Below, piece after piece: positions 8,658 to 17,689 of a stretch of DNA of 64,000 bases. The notes under the pieces were generated by a model. The model saw only the letters and a program-made list of their open reading frames with translations. It was not told the DNA's origin and did not search any database. The position numbers and the translations under genes are program-made. The stretch is from an uncultured Erysipelotrichaceae bacterium. Lineage in GTDB: Bacteria; Bacillota_I; Bacilli_A; RF39; UBA660. Position 1 is the first letter of the stretch. The number at the start of each line of letters is the position of its first letter. The DNA is taken from the NCBI GenBank assembly GCA_902795975.1, contig CADBNE010000029.1, positions 1 to 64,000 on the forward strand, in the 5' to 3' direction.

Positions 8658-9408
8658 AACATTTTTTACTTTTATCCATTGAACAAGAACCGCTTGATTC
8701 TCCTATTTCTTTTAACACCTTATCTATTTGTTTATAAGAATCTTCTTGCATTTCTTCAGTTAACTTACCATATGGATCTTTTAAATCTTCACTTATACCT
8801 GTTGTAAGTTTTTTTGGTTCTCCTTTAACAACAGCAACAATATTAGGTGCATATATTCTTTTTTCATTTGTATCATATTTTTTTTCTTTTTCTTCATCAT
8901 CTTCATCTTTAATAGTAACTGTTAATTCATATTTTTTTAGTACACTATCTAATCTATCTAATAATTCATAATATGCATCCATACCTTTTGTTTTAATTAC
9001 TACTTTATCATTTTTTACTTCTAATTCATCTCTTATATTTTTAACATTTACATAATATATTTTATCTATTTCATTATCTTTAGCTGCTTGTAATAATGAA
9101 GGAATAACACTTCTACACCATGGACATGTTTCAAAACCAAAATATACTATAAAAGTTTCTTCATTATCTATCATTTTTACAATATCTTTAGCACTCTTAT
9201 AAACAATAGGATTATTACCAGATATTTCTAATTTACGATATTTTTTTCCTTTATCATTTTCTTTACCATTTAAACTTTCATATTCTTCTTTAAATCTTTC
9301 TGAATCATTTACTTTCTTTTGATTATCATTAGTTTTCTTTTTATCACATCCAGTAAAAGATATAATAGAAACTAAAAGTACTGCTAATAACAATATTTTC
9401 TTTTTCAT
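8656..9408 (-). CDS. Thioredoxin-like lipoprotein with a CPWC motif
   Basis: The 250-residue precursor has a lipoprotein signal (SIISFTGC, Cys21) and a thioredoxin-fold domain with FETCPWCRS (Cys95-Cys98), the redox-active CxxC. An insertion rich in Asp, Glu and Lys lies before the C-terminal part. It should sit on the outer face of the membrane and reduce or form disulfides there. The neighbouring secreted protein (9838-13149) has about 30 cysteines and is a plausible client; that link is inferred. The ATG at 9408 is chosen over an upstream ATG because GGAG lies 9 bases before it and the lipoprotein signal starts there. Confidence 0.85.
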   Translation of the reverse strand: MKKKILLLAVLLVSIISFTGCDKKKTNDNQKKVNDSERFKEEYESLNGKENDKGKKYRKLEISGNNPIVYKSAKDIVKMIDNEETFIVYFGFETCPWCRSVIPSLLQAAKDNEIDKIYYVNVKNIRDELEVKNDKVVIKTKGMDAYYELLDRLDSVLKKYELTVTIKDEDDEEKEKKYDTNEKRIYAPNIVAVVKGEPKKLTTGISEDLKDPYGKLTEEMQEDSYKQIDKVLKEIGESSGSCSMDKSKKC

Positions 9409-9498
9409 AACTTCACACTCCATAATTTTATTATATATTAATTAAATAGTGTATTCAATAAAAAATAAATTGAAAATACTAAACTTTAGGTTGAATAT

Positions 9499-9527
9499 AA
9501 AAAAAATACTAATTAATAGTATCTTTT
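9499..9527 (-). terminator. Terminator after the partial-copy remnant
   Basis: The stem ATACTA/TAGTAT with a 5-base loop is followed by a T-run on the minus strand, directly past the stop at 9527. It is retained although the gene is broken. Confidence 0.5.
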
Positions 9528-9769
9528 TAACAGCCAACAGTTTTAGCATACTTTTCTGTACGTTTCTTAAAATCAGCTTCTGTTTCACATTCACCTTTTA
9601 AATATTTATCACTTATCAATTCTGATAAGAAATCACTTGATGTATATGTATAATCCCAATTTTTATATTTTTCTCGATATTTCCAATTTCCTGATTCAGC
9701 TTTTTTCCAGTATTGTAGCTTATCTGCTAAATTATAAATAGTCTTTTATAATTTTAATACCTTTTTCAT
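9527..9769 (-). pseudogene. Internally deleted copy of the large cysteine-rich secreted protein gene
   Basis: This 81-codon frame starts with a good ribosome-binding site (GGGAGA) and reads MKKVLKL, then TAA at codon 8 (9746-9748). It then reads ...YTSSDFLSELISDKYLKGEC... and ends in AEKYAKTVGC-like sequence. Its end matches the end of the 1103-residue neighbour (ASDFISDYIKKGNLTGTC ... AEKYSKTYGC), and its start resembles that gene's start (AAAAAGGTATTA). It therefore looks like a duplicate that lost nearly all of its interior and then gained a stop. Confidence 0.7.
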
Positions 9770-9812
9770 ACTATCTCTCCCTATTATTGACTATATTAAT
9801 AATACCATATTT

Positions 9813-9839
9813 AAAAAAGAGTGAATAAATCACTCTTTT
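9813..9839 (-). terminator. Terminator of the large secreted protein gene
   Basis: A 10-bp perfect stem (AAAAGAGTGA) with a 5-base loop is followed by T residues on the minus strand, at the stop of the 1103-residue gene. Confidence 0.75.
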
Positions 9840-12800
9840 AGCACCCATATGTTTTAGAATATTTTTCAGCTCTCTTACTTGTATCACTTTCATCAGTACA
9901 AGTACCAGTAAGATTACCTTTTTTAATATAATCAGATATAAAATCACTTGCAGCATAAATATAGCCATAATTAATTTTTGAATTTACATCTTTAGATACT
10001 TCATTATATTTTGTTTTAAAATATGAATAGCTTCTACATGCTTGTTTATCTCCTGAAATACAATTATTATATACATTATTAACTAATGGATTATTTATTC
10101 TTACAGAATAATTATTAAATTTATAATTTCCTAAACTTGTATAAGAATTTTTCTTATTATTTTTTCTTATTTTTTGGATTAGTGCTGAAGTTAATTTTAT
10201 TTCATATTTTGGTTTTTCGTCATATACTTTTTCATCTAATACTTTAGATATTATTTTATTATCTTTATCTAAATTCCAATTTAAACCAATATTTCTTCCT
10301 GAACCACTTCTACCTGGAAATGCTTTATCTATTTCAGTTTCATTACTAATTAATTCAACTGTTCTAAATACTACATCTATTCCATTTGGAGTTCTATTAA
10401 CACCACAGATTTGTTTACCAGTTACTGTAGAACAATCAGGTGTTTTTCTTCCACATTTATTATCTGGGCATTCATAATCATAAAGTATATTCTCTATACT
10501 ATAATTACAACTATATTTAATATGACTACCTTTACCTTTTTCTTCACCATATTTATATGCACCATCTATATAATATTGAGTATATCTATCAAAGTGATAT
10601 GTACCATCATTATTTTTAGTACCTATTTGTGATAAATCAACATACATATATCCACTAGATTTATCACTACTTTCTCCATACCATGTATTAAAACTACTTG
10701 GTGTTAAAAATGATGTAGGTAAACCATATCCTATAGATACATATTTTGCATCAATATTTCCTTTAGCATCTTTGACATCTTTTTCAGTTTTTTTCTTAAA
10801 GTTATCTGAACTATCTGAATACCAATTTAACTCATTAGAATAATCAATATCATAATCTGCTTCCATTACAACTCTATATATTGTTGAACAATTTGAACCA
10901 CATTTAAATTCACGATAATTAGTTGTATTTAATTTATTTTTAAATGGTGTAGATTCACTAGCTATAAAATTACCTGATTTATCATATACTGATATAGCTG
11001 TATCAGGTGCTGATTCTTTACCAAAATCTTTACCACCTATTATACTCATTGTAACTTTTGTTAAATAAGTATTCATATTTTTATTTGATATTTTGTATGC
11101 TCTAGAATCATCAGCTACTGCATCTCTATAATATAGAGCAATTCTTGGATTGATTTTTCCTGGATTAGTAGGTGTATCTAGCGAACTTCCTATTACGTTT
11201 GCCCAATTTGATTTAATTGAGAAATTTTTATCTTTAGGTAAATTTTTTGAATCTATAAAACATGTTCTTTTTACTTTCATAGTTCCAAATTTAGCATTAC
11301 CTTTAGAACTATCTATTCCCCATTTCATAATTGTTCCACCAGTTACTTTTTCAACATTTGTTGGAAACACAAAACTTACTTCTTCTTTACAATAACCATT
11401 CTTCCCATATGTTTTATCAACACTTGTTTGAACTGATTTTGGTATTACCTCGTCTTTATTCACACTATTATAAGCTATCTTAGAAAAATCACAATTAATA
11501 TTATCACTATTCTTTTCGGCATCTTTAAATGTAAATTTACTATTTGCAGCATCACATGATGGTGTTATAGGATTAACAAGACATTTTTCTATACCACCAC
11601 AATATGGTTCATATCCTGTTTCATCTAATATAGTTTTATCCAATAATGCATATTTTTCTCCAGTAATTTTATTAAGTGCTTCTATTTTTTCATTTACTTT
11701 ATTTTTACTAGCTTTAATAATATTTAATAATGTATTACATACAGTAGCATCACATAAATTCGTATTACTATTAATTATTTGTGGATTACTATAATATGCA
11801 TCTGCATTAGTTAAACTACCTAATTTAAATCCTAAATTGCTCATGGCTTTTTTAAATTCTGATGATGAAGAATATTTTGAACTAATAGCTTTCGCTACAG
11901 TATTACATGTAGGCATATCACATGAAGTCACACTTTCTGGATTAACGCCATATTGTTTATATAAAGGTTCATCTTCATCAGAACCTATTTTAAGCCAACT
12001 ACAGTCACTTATTCCTGCTGCAGTACAAGCTTTTTGTACAGACGAATCATATTCTGATGATTTTATTTTTTTATTTTTATAAGATTTAAATAAACTATTT
12101 ACAGTTGAAGCACATGGAAATAAATCAGCTATTTTAACAGTAAATGCACCACTACATCCACCTTTATCTAGATTAGCAATTTTTCCACCAATAGTTCCAT
12201 TGCTACAAGCAGCAACTCCACCTACAGCTTGTTTATTATACATTTTAGTATTTATATATGAATATCTATCATATGTCCATGCACCACCTGTAGCTGTAAT
12301 TGCTCCCATTTTATATAATTCATACATAGTACCTATATATATAGGATTACTTAATGTATATTCTCCAGATTTATTTGTTCTTATAGCTGTTAAAGGTTCA
12401 ACTATCATAATATAATTTCTTGCAGCACTTACTATTTGTGCATTAGTTTTACCTGCAACATCAACAGCTTTAGCATCTCTTATTAATGTTGAATATGAAG
12501 TATAATCAGATTTTGAAGCAGCTTCTTTTAATGAGTAATATGCAAATTTAACATAATTATTGTTATAACATGAGTCATTTATTTGTGCTGAAAGTAATAC
12601 ATTTTTTTCTGACTTTAAATTATCACAATTAGTAAGTTTCACTAAATAATCTCTATATTTTGGTATTAGAAAATCTTTATAAGTATTTGAAACTGAATAC
12701 TTACCATAATGTTTTGATCCTTCTCCACTTATTGCTTCTATTTTACTATGTTTAGAATCATAGTATCTGTATAATATTGATGTTTTTAGATTCTCATTAA

Positions 12801-13149
12801 TACTATTTTGATATTTTGAATAATTTGAAATAAAATCCCAATCGAATTTTGAAGCATCACATATATATCCATCTATAGCACATGCATTATCACTGACCAT
12901 TTTTCCCTGACCCCAATAGTCAACCGAATTTCCTACTCTTTTATTACTATTATTTGGGTCTACAAAAGTAACTCTATATCCATATGCTATTGGCGTATTA
13001 GTTTTTAAACTTCCACCTGTTCCCTCATTAGCAGTTAAACTAGTTTCTCCCGCATCTAAAGTTATATTTGCTGCACTAATATTATTTATATTAAATAATA
13101 TTGCTATAGTAAAAACACTTATCATTGATAATACCTTTTTATTCTTCAT
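9838..13149 (-). CDS. Large cysteine-rich secreted protein, function unknown
   Basis: The 1103-residue precursor has a Sec signal (MKNKKVLSMISVFTIAILF...ISAA) and about 30 cysteines, including closely spaced pairs such as CDMPTC, CDATVC, CGSNC and CPDNKC. It has no membrane helix and no sortase motif at the C terminus, which ends in ...YGC. The composition (Ser, Thr, Asn, Tyr) suits a disulfide-stabilised exported protein, perhaps an adhesin or surface-layer component. I recognise no domain. GGGAGTGAT precedes the ATG. A thioredoxin-like lipoprotein and a decayed partial copy lie just downstream, so the locus has duplicated at least once. Confidence 0.75.
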   Translation of the reverse strand: MKNKKVLSMISVFTIAILFNINNISAANITLDAGETSLTANEGTGGSLKTNTPIAYGYRVTFVDPNNSNKRVGNSVDYWGQGKMVSDNACAIDGYICDASKFDWDFISNYSKYQNSINENLKTSILYRYYDSKHSKIEAISGEGSKHYGKYSVSNTYKDFLIPKYRDYLVKLTNCDNLKSEKNVLLSAQINDSCYNNNYVKFAYYSLKEAASKSDYTSYSTLIRDAKAVDVAGKTNAQIVSAARNYIMIVEPLTAIRTNKSGEYTLSNPIYIGTMYELYKMGAITATGGAWTYDRYSYINTKMYNKQAVGGVAACSNGTIGGKIANLDKGGCSGAFTVKIADLFPCASTVNSLFKSYKNKKIKSSEYDSSVQKACTAAGISDCSWLKIGSDEDEPLYKQYGVNPESVTSCDMPTCNTVAKAISSKYSSSSEFKKAMSNLGFKLGSLTNADAYYSNPQIINSNTNLCDATVCNTLLNIIKASKNKVNEKIEALNKITGEKYALLDKTILDETGYEPYCGGIEKCLVNPITPSCDAANSKFTFKDAEKNSDNINCDFSKIAYNSVNKDEVIPKSVQTSVDKTYGKNGYCKEEVSFVFPTNVEKVTGGTIMKWGIDSSKGNAKFGTMKVKRTCFIDSKNLPKDKNFSIKSNWANVIGSSLDTPTNPGKINPRIALYYRDAVADDSRAYKISNKNMNTYLTKVTMSIIGGKDFGKESAPDTAISVYDKSGNFIASESTPFKNKLNTTNYREFKCGSNCSTIYRVVMEADYDIDYSNELNWYSDSSDNFKKKTEKDVKDAKGNIDAKYVSIGYGLPTSFLTPSSFNTWYGESSDKSSGYMYVDLSQIGTKNNDGTYHFDRYTQYYIDGAYKYGEEKGKGSHIKYSCNYSIENILYDYECPDNKCGRKTPDCSTVTGKQICGVNRTPNGIDVVFRTVELISNETEIDKAFPGRSGSGRNIGLNWNLDKDNKIISKVLDEKVYDEKPKYEIKLTSALIQKIRKNNKKNSYTSLGNYKFNNYSVRINNPLVNNVYNNCISGDKQACRSYSYFKTKYNEVSKDVNSKINYGYIYAASDFISDYIKKGNLTGTCTDESDTSKRAEKYSKTYGC

Positions 13150-13202
13150 TAATAAATCACTCCCTATGATTAGTATACTATTTAAATTATATTATAAAAA
13201 AA

Positions 13203-13232
13203 TAAAAAAGACAATGCATAAGCATTATCTTT
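13203..13232 (-). terminator. Terminator after mraY
   Basis: An 11-bp stem with one G-T position (AAAGACAATGC) and a 4-base loop is followed by a T-rich tract on the minus strand. It overlaps the mraY stop. Confidence 0.7.
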
Positions 13233-14217
13233 ATATCCATACACTAAATACTATAGCACCCATACTAAGTATTAATCCTATTACCCAGAAGAACTTAACT
13301 ATGTCTCTTTCTTCCCATCCTAATTTTTCTAAATGATGATGAAATGGAGTCATAAGGAATACTTTTCTTCTAAATACAATCATACTAAATGTTTGTATAA
13401 TACATACCAATGTTTCAAATATAAATACACCCATTATTACTATAAATGTTATTTCATGTTTAGTAAGAAGTGCTACTGAAGCAAGTGTTGCTCCTAATGA
13501 TAAGGAACCTGTATCTCCCATAAATACTTTGGCAGGATAGGTATTAAATAATAAGAACCCTAATAAAGTACCTACTAGTATAAAACAGAATATTGCTATA
13601 GCTTCTGCTCCATCATATCCTGAATACCAACTTATTAATCCTAATGCAAGGAAAGCCATAAGTGATAATCCACCAGCAAGACCATCTAATCCATCTGTAA
13701 TATTAACAGCATTACTACTTGCTACTAACATAAATAATATGAATATTCCATAGAACCAACCCATATTTATTTTAATACCAAATGTATGCATATCAACAGA
13801 AGGATCTGCACCTGATTTCATATATACATAAAAGAATATAAGTGCTATAAATATTTGTCCAACTAACTTTTGAAATTCAGTTAAGCCAATATTATTTCCT
13901 CTTTTAATTATTAAATAATCATCTATAAATCCTAATACAGCATAAGCTATAAATACAAATATTACTATTAATAAATTGTGAGTCATCTCTATCTTACCTA
14001 ATAATAATAGTATTATTGTAGCAATTATAGTAGGAATTATAAATATTATTCCTCCCATAGTAGGTGTTCCATCTTTAGCTTTATGTTTTTTTTCTAAATA
14101 TGTACTTACTCTTTGCTTTACATTTTTTTTAAGTAATGGTATAACAGCATATCCAAATAATCCAGCTATTATAAATCCTATCATCATTGATAGAACAGCT
14201 TTTGCTAAAATTAACAT
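13231..14217 (-). CDS. mraY: Phospho-N-acetylmuramoyl-pentapeptide-transferase
   Basis: MraY joins the UDP-MurNAc-pentapeptide to undecaprenyl phosphate and makes lipid I at the inner face of the membrane. The 328-residue protein has about ten membrane segments and the family signatures: DGTPTMGG near residue 50, GFIDDYL, NAVNITDGLDGLAGG, MGDTGSL, and the C-terminal TPFHHHLE loop. The acidic residues of the FIDD, TDGLDGL and GDTG loops include the Mg2+-binding active-site aspartates. It is the last gene of a run with two murE paralogues, 11 bases after the nearer one. Confidence 0.97.
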   Translation of the reverse strand: MLILAKAVLSMMIGFIIAGLFGYAVIPLLKKNVKQRVSTYLEKKHKAKDGTPTMGGIIFIIPTIIATIILLLLGKIEMTHNLLIVIFVFIAYAVLGFIDDYLIIKRGNNIGLTEFQKLVGQIFIALIFFYVYMKSGADPSVDMHTFGIKINMGWFYGIFILFMLVASSNAVNITDGLDGLAGGLSLMAFLALGLISWYSGYDGAEAIAIFCFILVGTLLGFLLFNTYPAKVFMGDTGSLSLGATLASVALLTKHEITFIVIMGVFIFETLVCIIQTFSMIVFRRKVFLMTPFHHHLEKLGWEERDIVKFFWVIGLILSMGAIVFSVWI

Positions 14218-14228
14218 ATCAATCTCTC

Positions 14229-15467
14229 CTAAATATTATCTAATATCACTTGTTTATCATCAAAAAATATTTTCTTATTTTTGATAATTTGATAATTTTC
14301 ATGTCCTTTACCTAACACCATTAGTATATCATTATTACTCAATAATTGTATACCCCTTTTTATTGCTTTTTTTCTATTTGACTCTATTTCATAATTATCT
14401 ATGTCAAGTTCACTAATCATATCATTTATTATATCTAATTCATCTTCATATCTAGGATTATCACTTGTAAATATAACATAATCTGATAATCTAGTTGATA
14501 GCTTACCCATTATTTTTCTTTTACCCTTATCTCTATTTCCTCCACAGCCTATTATAGTAATAATCTTATTATGTTTAATATTCTTAACTGTATTTAATAC
14601 ATTTTCTAAAGCATCTGGAGTATGTGCATAATCTACTATTATTTTATTATTATTATATTCTATTAAATCCATTCTTCCTTTAGGTTCTTTTAATGTACTT
14701 ACTATATTATATAAATCATTATAAGTATATCCCATATTGTATAGTACAGATATAGATGCTAATAAATTATATTTATTAAATTCACCAATAAGATTATATT
14801 TATAATTATCTAACATATAATCACTTTTATTAATTATTCCATAAGTTTTATAATTATTTGTTTTAAATAAATTACTATATTTATCATCATTATTAATTAA
14901 TGCTACACCATTATCTTTTAATAAATTAAATATTTTTAATTTAGCTTTAATGTAATTATTCATAGTCTTATGATAATCTAAATGATCTCTAGTTATATTA
15001 GTATAAATTATATAATCTAATTTAATAAAATCAACTCTATCTTGTTCTAATGCTTGACTACTTATTTCCATTACTACATATTTACAATCTAATTCTTTAC
15101 TTCTTTTTAATAAATAATATGTATCTAACTTACTTGGTGTAGTATTATCTAATTCTTCATGTATATTATCTACTATATATCCTATAGTACCTATATATGC
15201 ACACTTAATACCTATTTTATTTAATAATTGATATATTAAATAACATGTAGTTGTTTTACCATTAGTACCTGTGACTCCTATAATATTTATATCTATATAA
15301 TTATCTTTAATATATTGGTTAATATATTCTTCTCCATTATTACTTATTATTTTACTAGCACCTTTTTTAGTAGCATCTTCTATATAATTATGACCATCAT
15401 CATTTATACCTTTTAAAGCAATAAATATATCACCTTTTTTTACTTTTTTTGAGTTAGTTTGTAACAT
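14229..15467 (-). CDS. murE: MurE-type UDP-MurNAc-tripeptide ligase with DNPR motif
   Basis: This 412-residue Mur ligase adds the third residue of the peptidoglycan stem peptide, using ATP. Visible are the P-loop GTNGKTT (about 67-73), the TTPSKLD stretch that contacts the substrate, HLDYHKTM of the central domain, and in the C-terminal domain DNPRYED (336-342). DNPR is the known signature of meso-diaminopimelate-adding MurE, so this copy is predicted to be DAP-type. The ATG at 15467 is used because GAGGTG lies 7 bases before it. That site is buried in a 16-bp hairpin (15475-15510). Confidence 0.9.
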   Translation of the reverse strand: MLQTNSKKVKKGDIFIALKGINDDGHNYIEDATKKGASKIISNNGEEYINQYIKDNYIDINIIGVTGTNGKTTTCYLIYQLLNKIGIKCAYIGTIGYIVDNIHEELDNTTPSKLDTYYLLKRSKELDCKYVVMEISSQALEQDRVDFIKLDYIIYTNITRDHLDYHKTMNNYIKAKLKIFNLLKDNGVALINNDDKYSNLFKTNNYKTYGIINKSDYMLDNYKYNLIGEFNKYNLLASISVLYNMGYTYNDLYNIVSTLKEPKGRMDLIEYNNNKIIVDYAHTPDALENVLNTVKNIKHNKIITIIGCGGNRDKGKRKIMGKLSTRLSDYVIFTSDNPRYEDELDIINDMISELDIDNYEIESNRKKAIKRGIQLLSNNDILMVLGKGHENYQIIKNKKIFFDDKQVILDNI

Positions 15468-15474
15468 ATAAAAA

Positions 15475-15510
15475 CACCTCAATATATTTTATTCAAAATA
15501 TATTGAAGTG
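15475..15510 (-). promoter_or_regulatory. Hairpin between the two murE genes that covers the ribosome-binding site
   Basis: Two 16-base arms with one G-T pair and a 4-base loop form a long stem in the leader of the DNPR-type murE. The GAGGTG ribosome-binding site is the 3' end of the stem, and TTTTT follows. The structure could thus terminate transcription after the first murE, mask the translation start of the second, or both. Confidence 0.6.
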
Positions 15511-15515
15511 TTATT

Positions 15516-16886
15516 TTAACTATTTACTACTTCTTTATTATTAATTATTTCTAATACTGCTTTTCTATCATTATATGGTATTTTATCTTTACCTTTAATA
15601 ATAAATTCTTCATGCCCTTTACCTAAAATTAATAATATATCATTTTTATTTAATTTATTTATAGCTTCATTAACTGCTTTTTTTCTATCTTCTATAACTA
15701 CATAATTATTTAATGTATTATCCTTCAACATATCACTAGTAATTTGTTCAAATGTTTCTTCATGTAAATCATCACTAGTAATATATACAAAATCTGATTG
15801 AGTAAGTGCTAAAGAAGTCATCATAGGTCTTTTTACTCTATCTCTACTTCCAGTACATCCAAAAACTATATATAAATGTTCATGATTTATTTCTTTAATT
15901 GTATTAATTATATTTTCCATAGCATCTGGAGTATGTGCATAATCTATAACTATAGTATTTGAATTATATTTTATAATATCCATTCTTCCACTAGGAGGAT
16001 TTAACTCTATAAATACGTTTTTCATATCTTCATATGAAATACCTATTCTATCTAATATTATATATGCAACTAATAAATTATATATATTATATTTACCTAT
16101 TAATTTAGATTTTATAGTATATTCATCATTAATAGTAAATGTAATACCATCTTTAGTTATTTCATAATTAGTTATTTGATATTCACTATCATTAAATCCA
16201 TAAGTAATATAATTACCTATTTTATAATATACTGAATAAGCATCATCAATATTAACTATACCTAATCCTTTTTTCTTTAATTGTTTAAATAATTGTTGTT
16301 TTGCTAAAGCATAGTTTTCCATAGTCTTATGATAATCTAAATGGTCTCTTGTTAAATTTGTAAATACAGCATAATCAAATTCTAATGTTTCAATTCTTCC
16401 ATATGCTATACCTTGACTACTAGCTTCTAAAACTACATATTTAAATCCTTTTTCATATGCTTCAACTATCATATCATACATTTCACAAATATCTGGATTA
16501 GTATTAGGTAAATCTCTTACTTTATCTTCTAGAAAGAAACCTACTGTACCTATATAACCACATTTATATCCTAATTTATTTAATGCTTGATATATTAAAT
16601 AACATGTAGTTGTTTTACCATTAGTACCTGTAAGACCTATAATAGTCATATCTTCTATAATATGATGATAATTATCATATAAATATTTATTTAAATATTC
16701 TCTTGTATTATCTACTATTGTAGTTTTTACATTATATTCTTTATTTACTTCTTCAACTATTATTTCACTAGCACCTAATTCTATAGCCTTATCTATATAA
16801 TCATGTCCATCACTAGATATACCTCTAAGTGCTACAAATTTATCTCCCTTTTTTATTTTTCTAGAATCTGATTTAATGTCTATCAT
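15516..16886 (-). CDS. MurE-family ligase paralogue without the DNPR motif
   Basis: This 456-residue Mur ligase is related to its neighbour over the full length: P-loop GTNGKTTT near residue 90, HLDYHKTM, and a C-terminal ligase domain. The specificity loop reads DDLHEET (372-378) instead of DNPR, and the substrate stretch reads NTNPDICEM instead of TTP. It may therefore accept another amino acid, such as lysine, or another Mur substrate; family knowledge alone does not settle this. The ATG at 16886 follows GGAGG by 7 bases. The GGAGG lies inside the last codons of the upstream gene, which overlaps by 14 bases. Confidence 0.8.
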   Translation of the reverse strand: MIDIKSDSRKIKKGDKFVALRGISSDGHDYIDKAIELGASEIIVEEVNKEYNVKTTIVDNTREYLNKYLYDNYHHIIEDMTIIGLTGTNGKTTTCYLIYQALNKLGYKCGYIGTVGFFLEDKVRDLPNTNPDICEMYDMIVEAYEKGFKYVVLEASSQGIAYGRIETLEFDYAVFTNLTRDHLDYHKTMENYALAKQQLFKQLKKKGLGIVNIDDAYSVYYKIGNYITYGFNDSEYQITNYEITKDGITFTINDEYTIKSKLIGKYNIYNLLVAYIILDRIGISYEDMKNVFIELNPPSGRMDIIKYNSNTIVIDYAHTPDAMENIINTIKEINHEHLYIVFGCTGSRDRVKRPMMTSLALTQSDFVYITSDDLHEETFEQITSDMLKDNTLNNYVVIEDRKKAVNEAINKLNKNDILLILGKGHEEFIIKGKDKIPYNDRKAVLEIINNKEVVNS

Positions 16887-17685
16887 TGTTTGCCTCCAAA
16901 TTATTACTATTGCTAATGACATTAGAATTACTATTTACTACTTTATTACTAGTTATATTAACATTATCTACAATAGTATATTTGTCATAATTTCTATTGT
17001 AACTAGATAAATTGTCAATATTAGAATATGTAACATTTACTTTTAATGATTGATAAATTGTCTTATCATAATAATTAGTAAAATCATAATCTATACTATT
17101 AATTAATCCATTACCTTCTTTTACTACCATATTTATATAATTACCTTTATAATTCTTATATAAATATTCAACAGTAGCTGTTCCATCTTTATATTCTGTC
17201 TTAGCTTTTTCTTCACTATACTTAATAGTATTATATGTATCTTTCTTTAAAAGTAAATTAAAATCGAATTTGTTAAAAATACTATTCTTATCAGTTAATA
17301 ATATTAATTTATTATTTATATCATCTACTAAATATATTTTATCTTCAACTATATAATATGTTTTATTATCTAATATTAAATAATATTTATCTTCATAATA
17401 AGTTCCTGTAATTTTATATGTTTTATTTATATTTTTTTCTATAACATTAATATCATATGTAACTTCATATGAATTCATATTTCCATAGTTTTCAATAGCA
17501 TTTTTACTATTTGTTTTTTTAATATTACTATTAGACTTATTAATTGTTTTTCTATATGATTCAGCTTGTGGTCTTACCATCATTACCATTAAAAACATAA
17601 ATAATATGCATGCAATAACACCTATACCTGATCTTTTCCTTTTATCAGAAAATATACCTTTTACTATCTCTATAAACTGTTTCAT
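16873..17685 (-). CDS. Membrane-anchored hypothetical protein in the mur operon
   Basis: The 270-residue protein has a short cytoplasmic N terminus, one membrane helix (about 20-40, IGVIACILFMFLMVMMV) and an outside domain of beta-strand-like segments (YYIVEDKIYLVDDINN). The C-terminal tail (NITSNKVVNSNSNVISN) is the Ser-Asn linker type also seen in the VanY protein and the deacetylase. No family was recognised. It lies between fmt (4 bases away) and the second murE, whose start it overlaps. A wall-related role is inferred from place and topology. Confidence 0.7.
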   Translation of the reverse strand: MKQFIEIVKGIFSDKRKRSGIGVIACILFMFLMVMMVRPQAESYRKTINKSNSNIKKTNSKNAIENYGNMNSYEVTYDINVIEKNINKTYKITGTYYEDKYYLILDNKTYYIVEDKIYLVDDINNKLILLTDKNSIFNKFDFNLLLKKDTYNTIKYSEEKAKTEYKDGTATVEYLYKNYKGNYINMVVKEGNGLINSIDYDFTNYYDKTIYQSLKVNVTYSNIDNLSSYNRNYDKYTIVDNVNITSNKVVNSNSNVISNSNNLEANNDRH

Positions 17686-17689
17686 TTAA

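Noticed and set aside
5030..9748. TAA recoded as a sense codon
   Set aside because: TAA ends many intact genes in the window, including nrdD-operon and ribosomal genes, so the three internal TAA codons are better read as lesions.
9771..9968. 65-codon frame overlapping the end of the large secreted protein gene
   Set aside because: It is a shadow of the real gene in another frame and crosses that gene's terminator.
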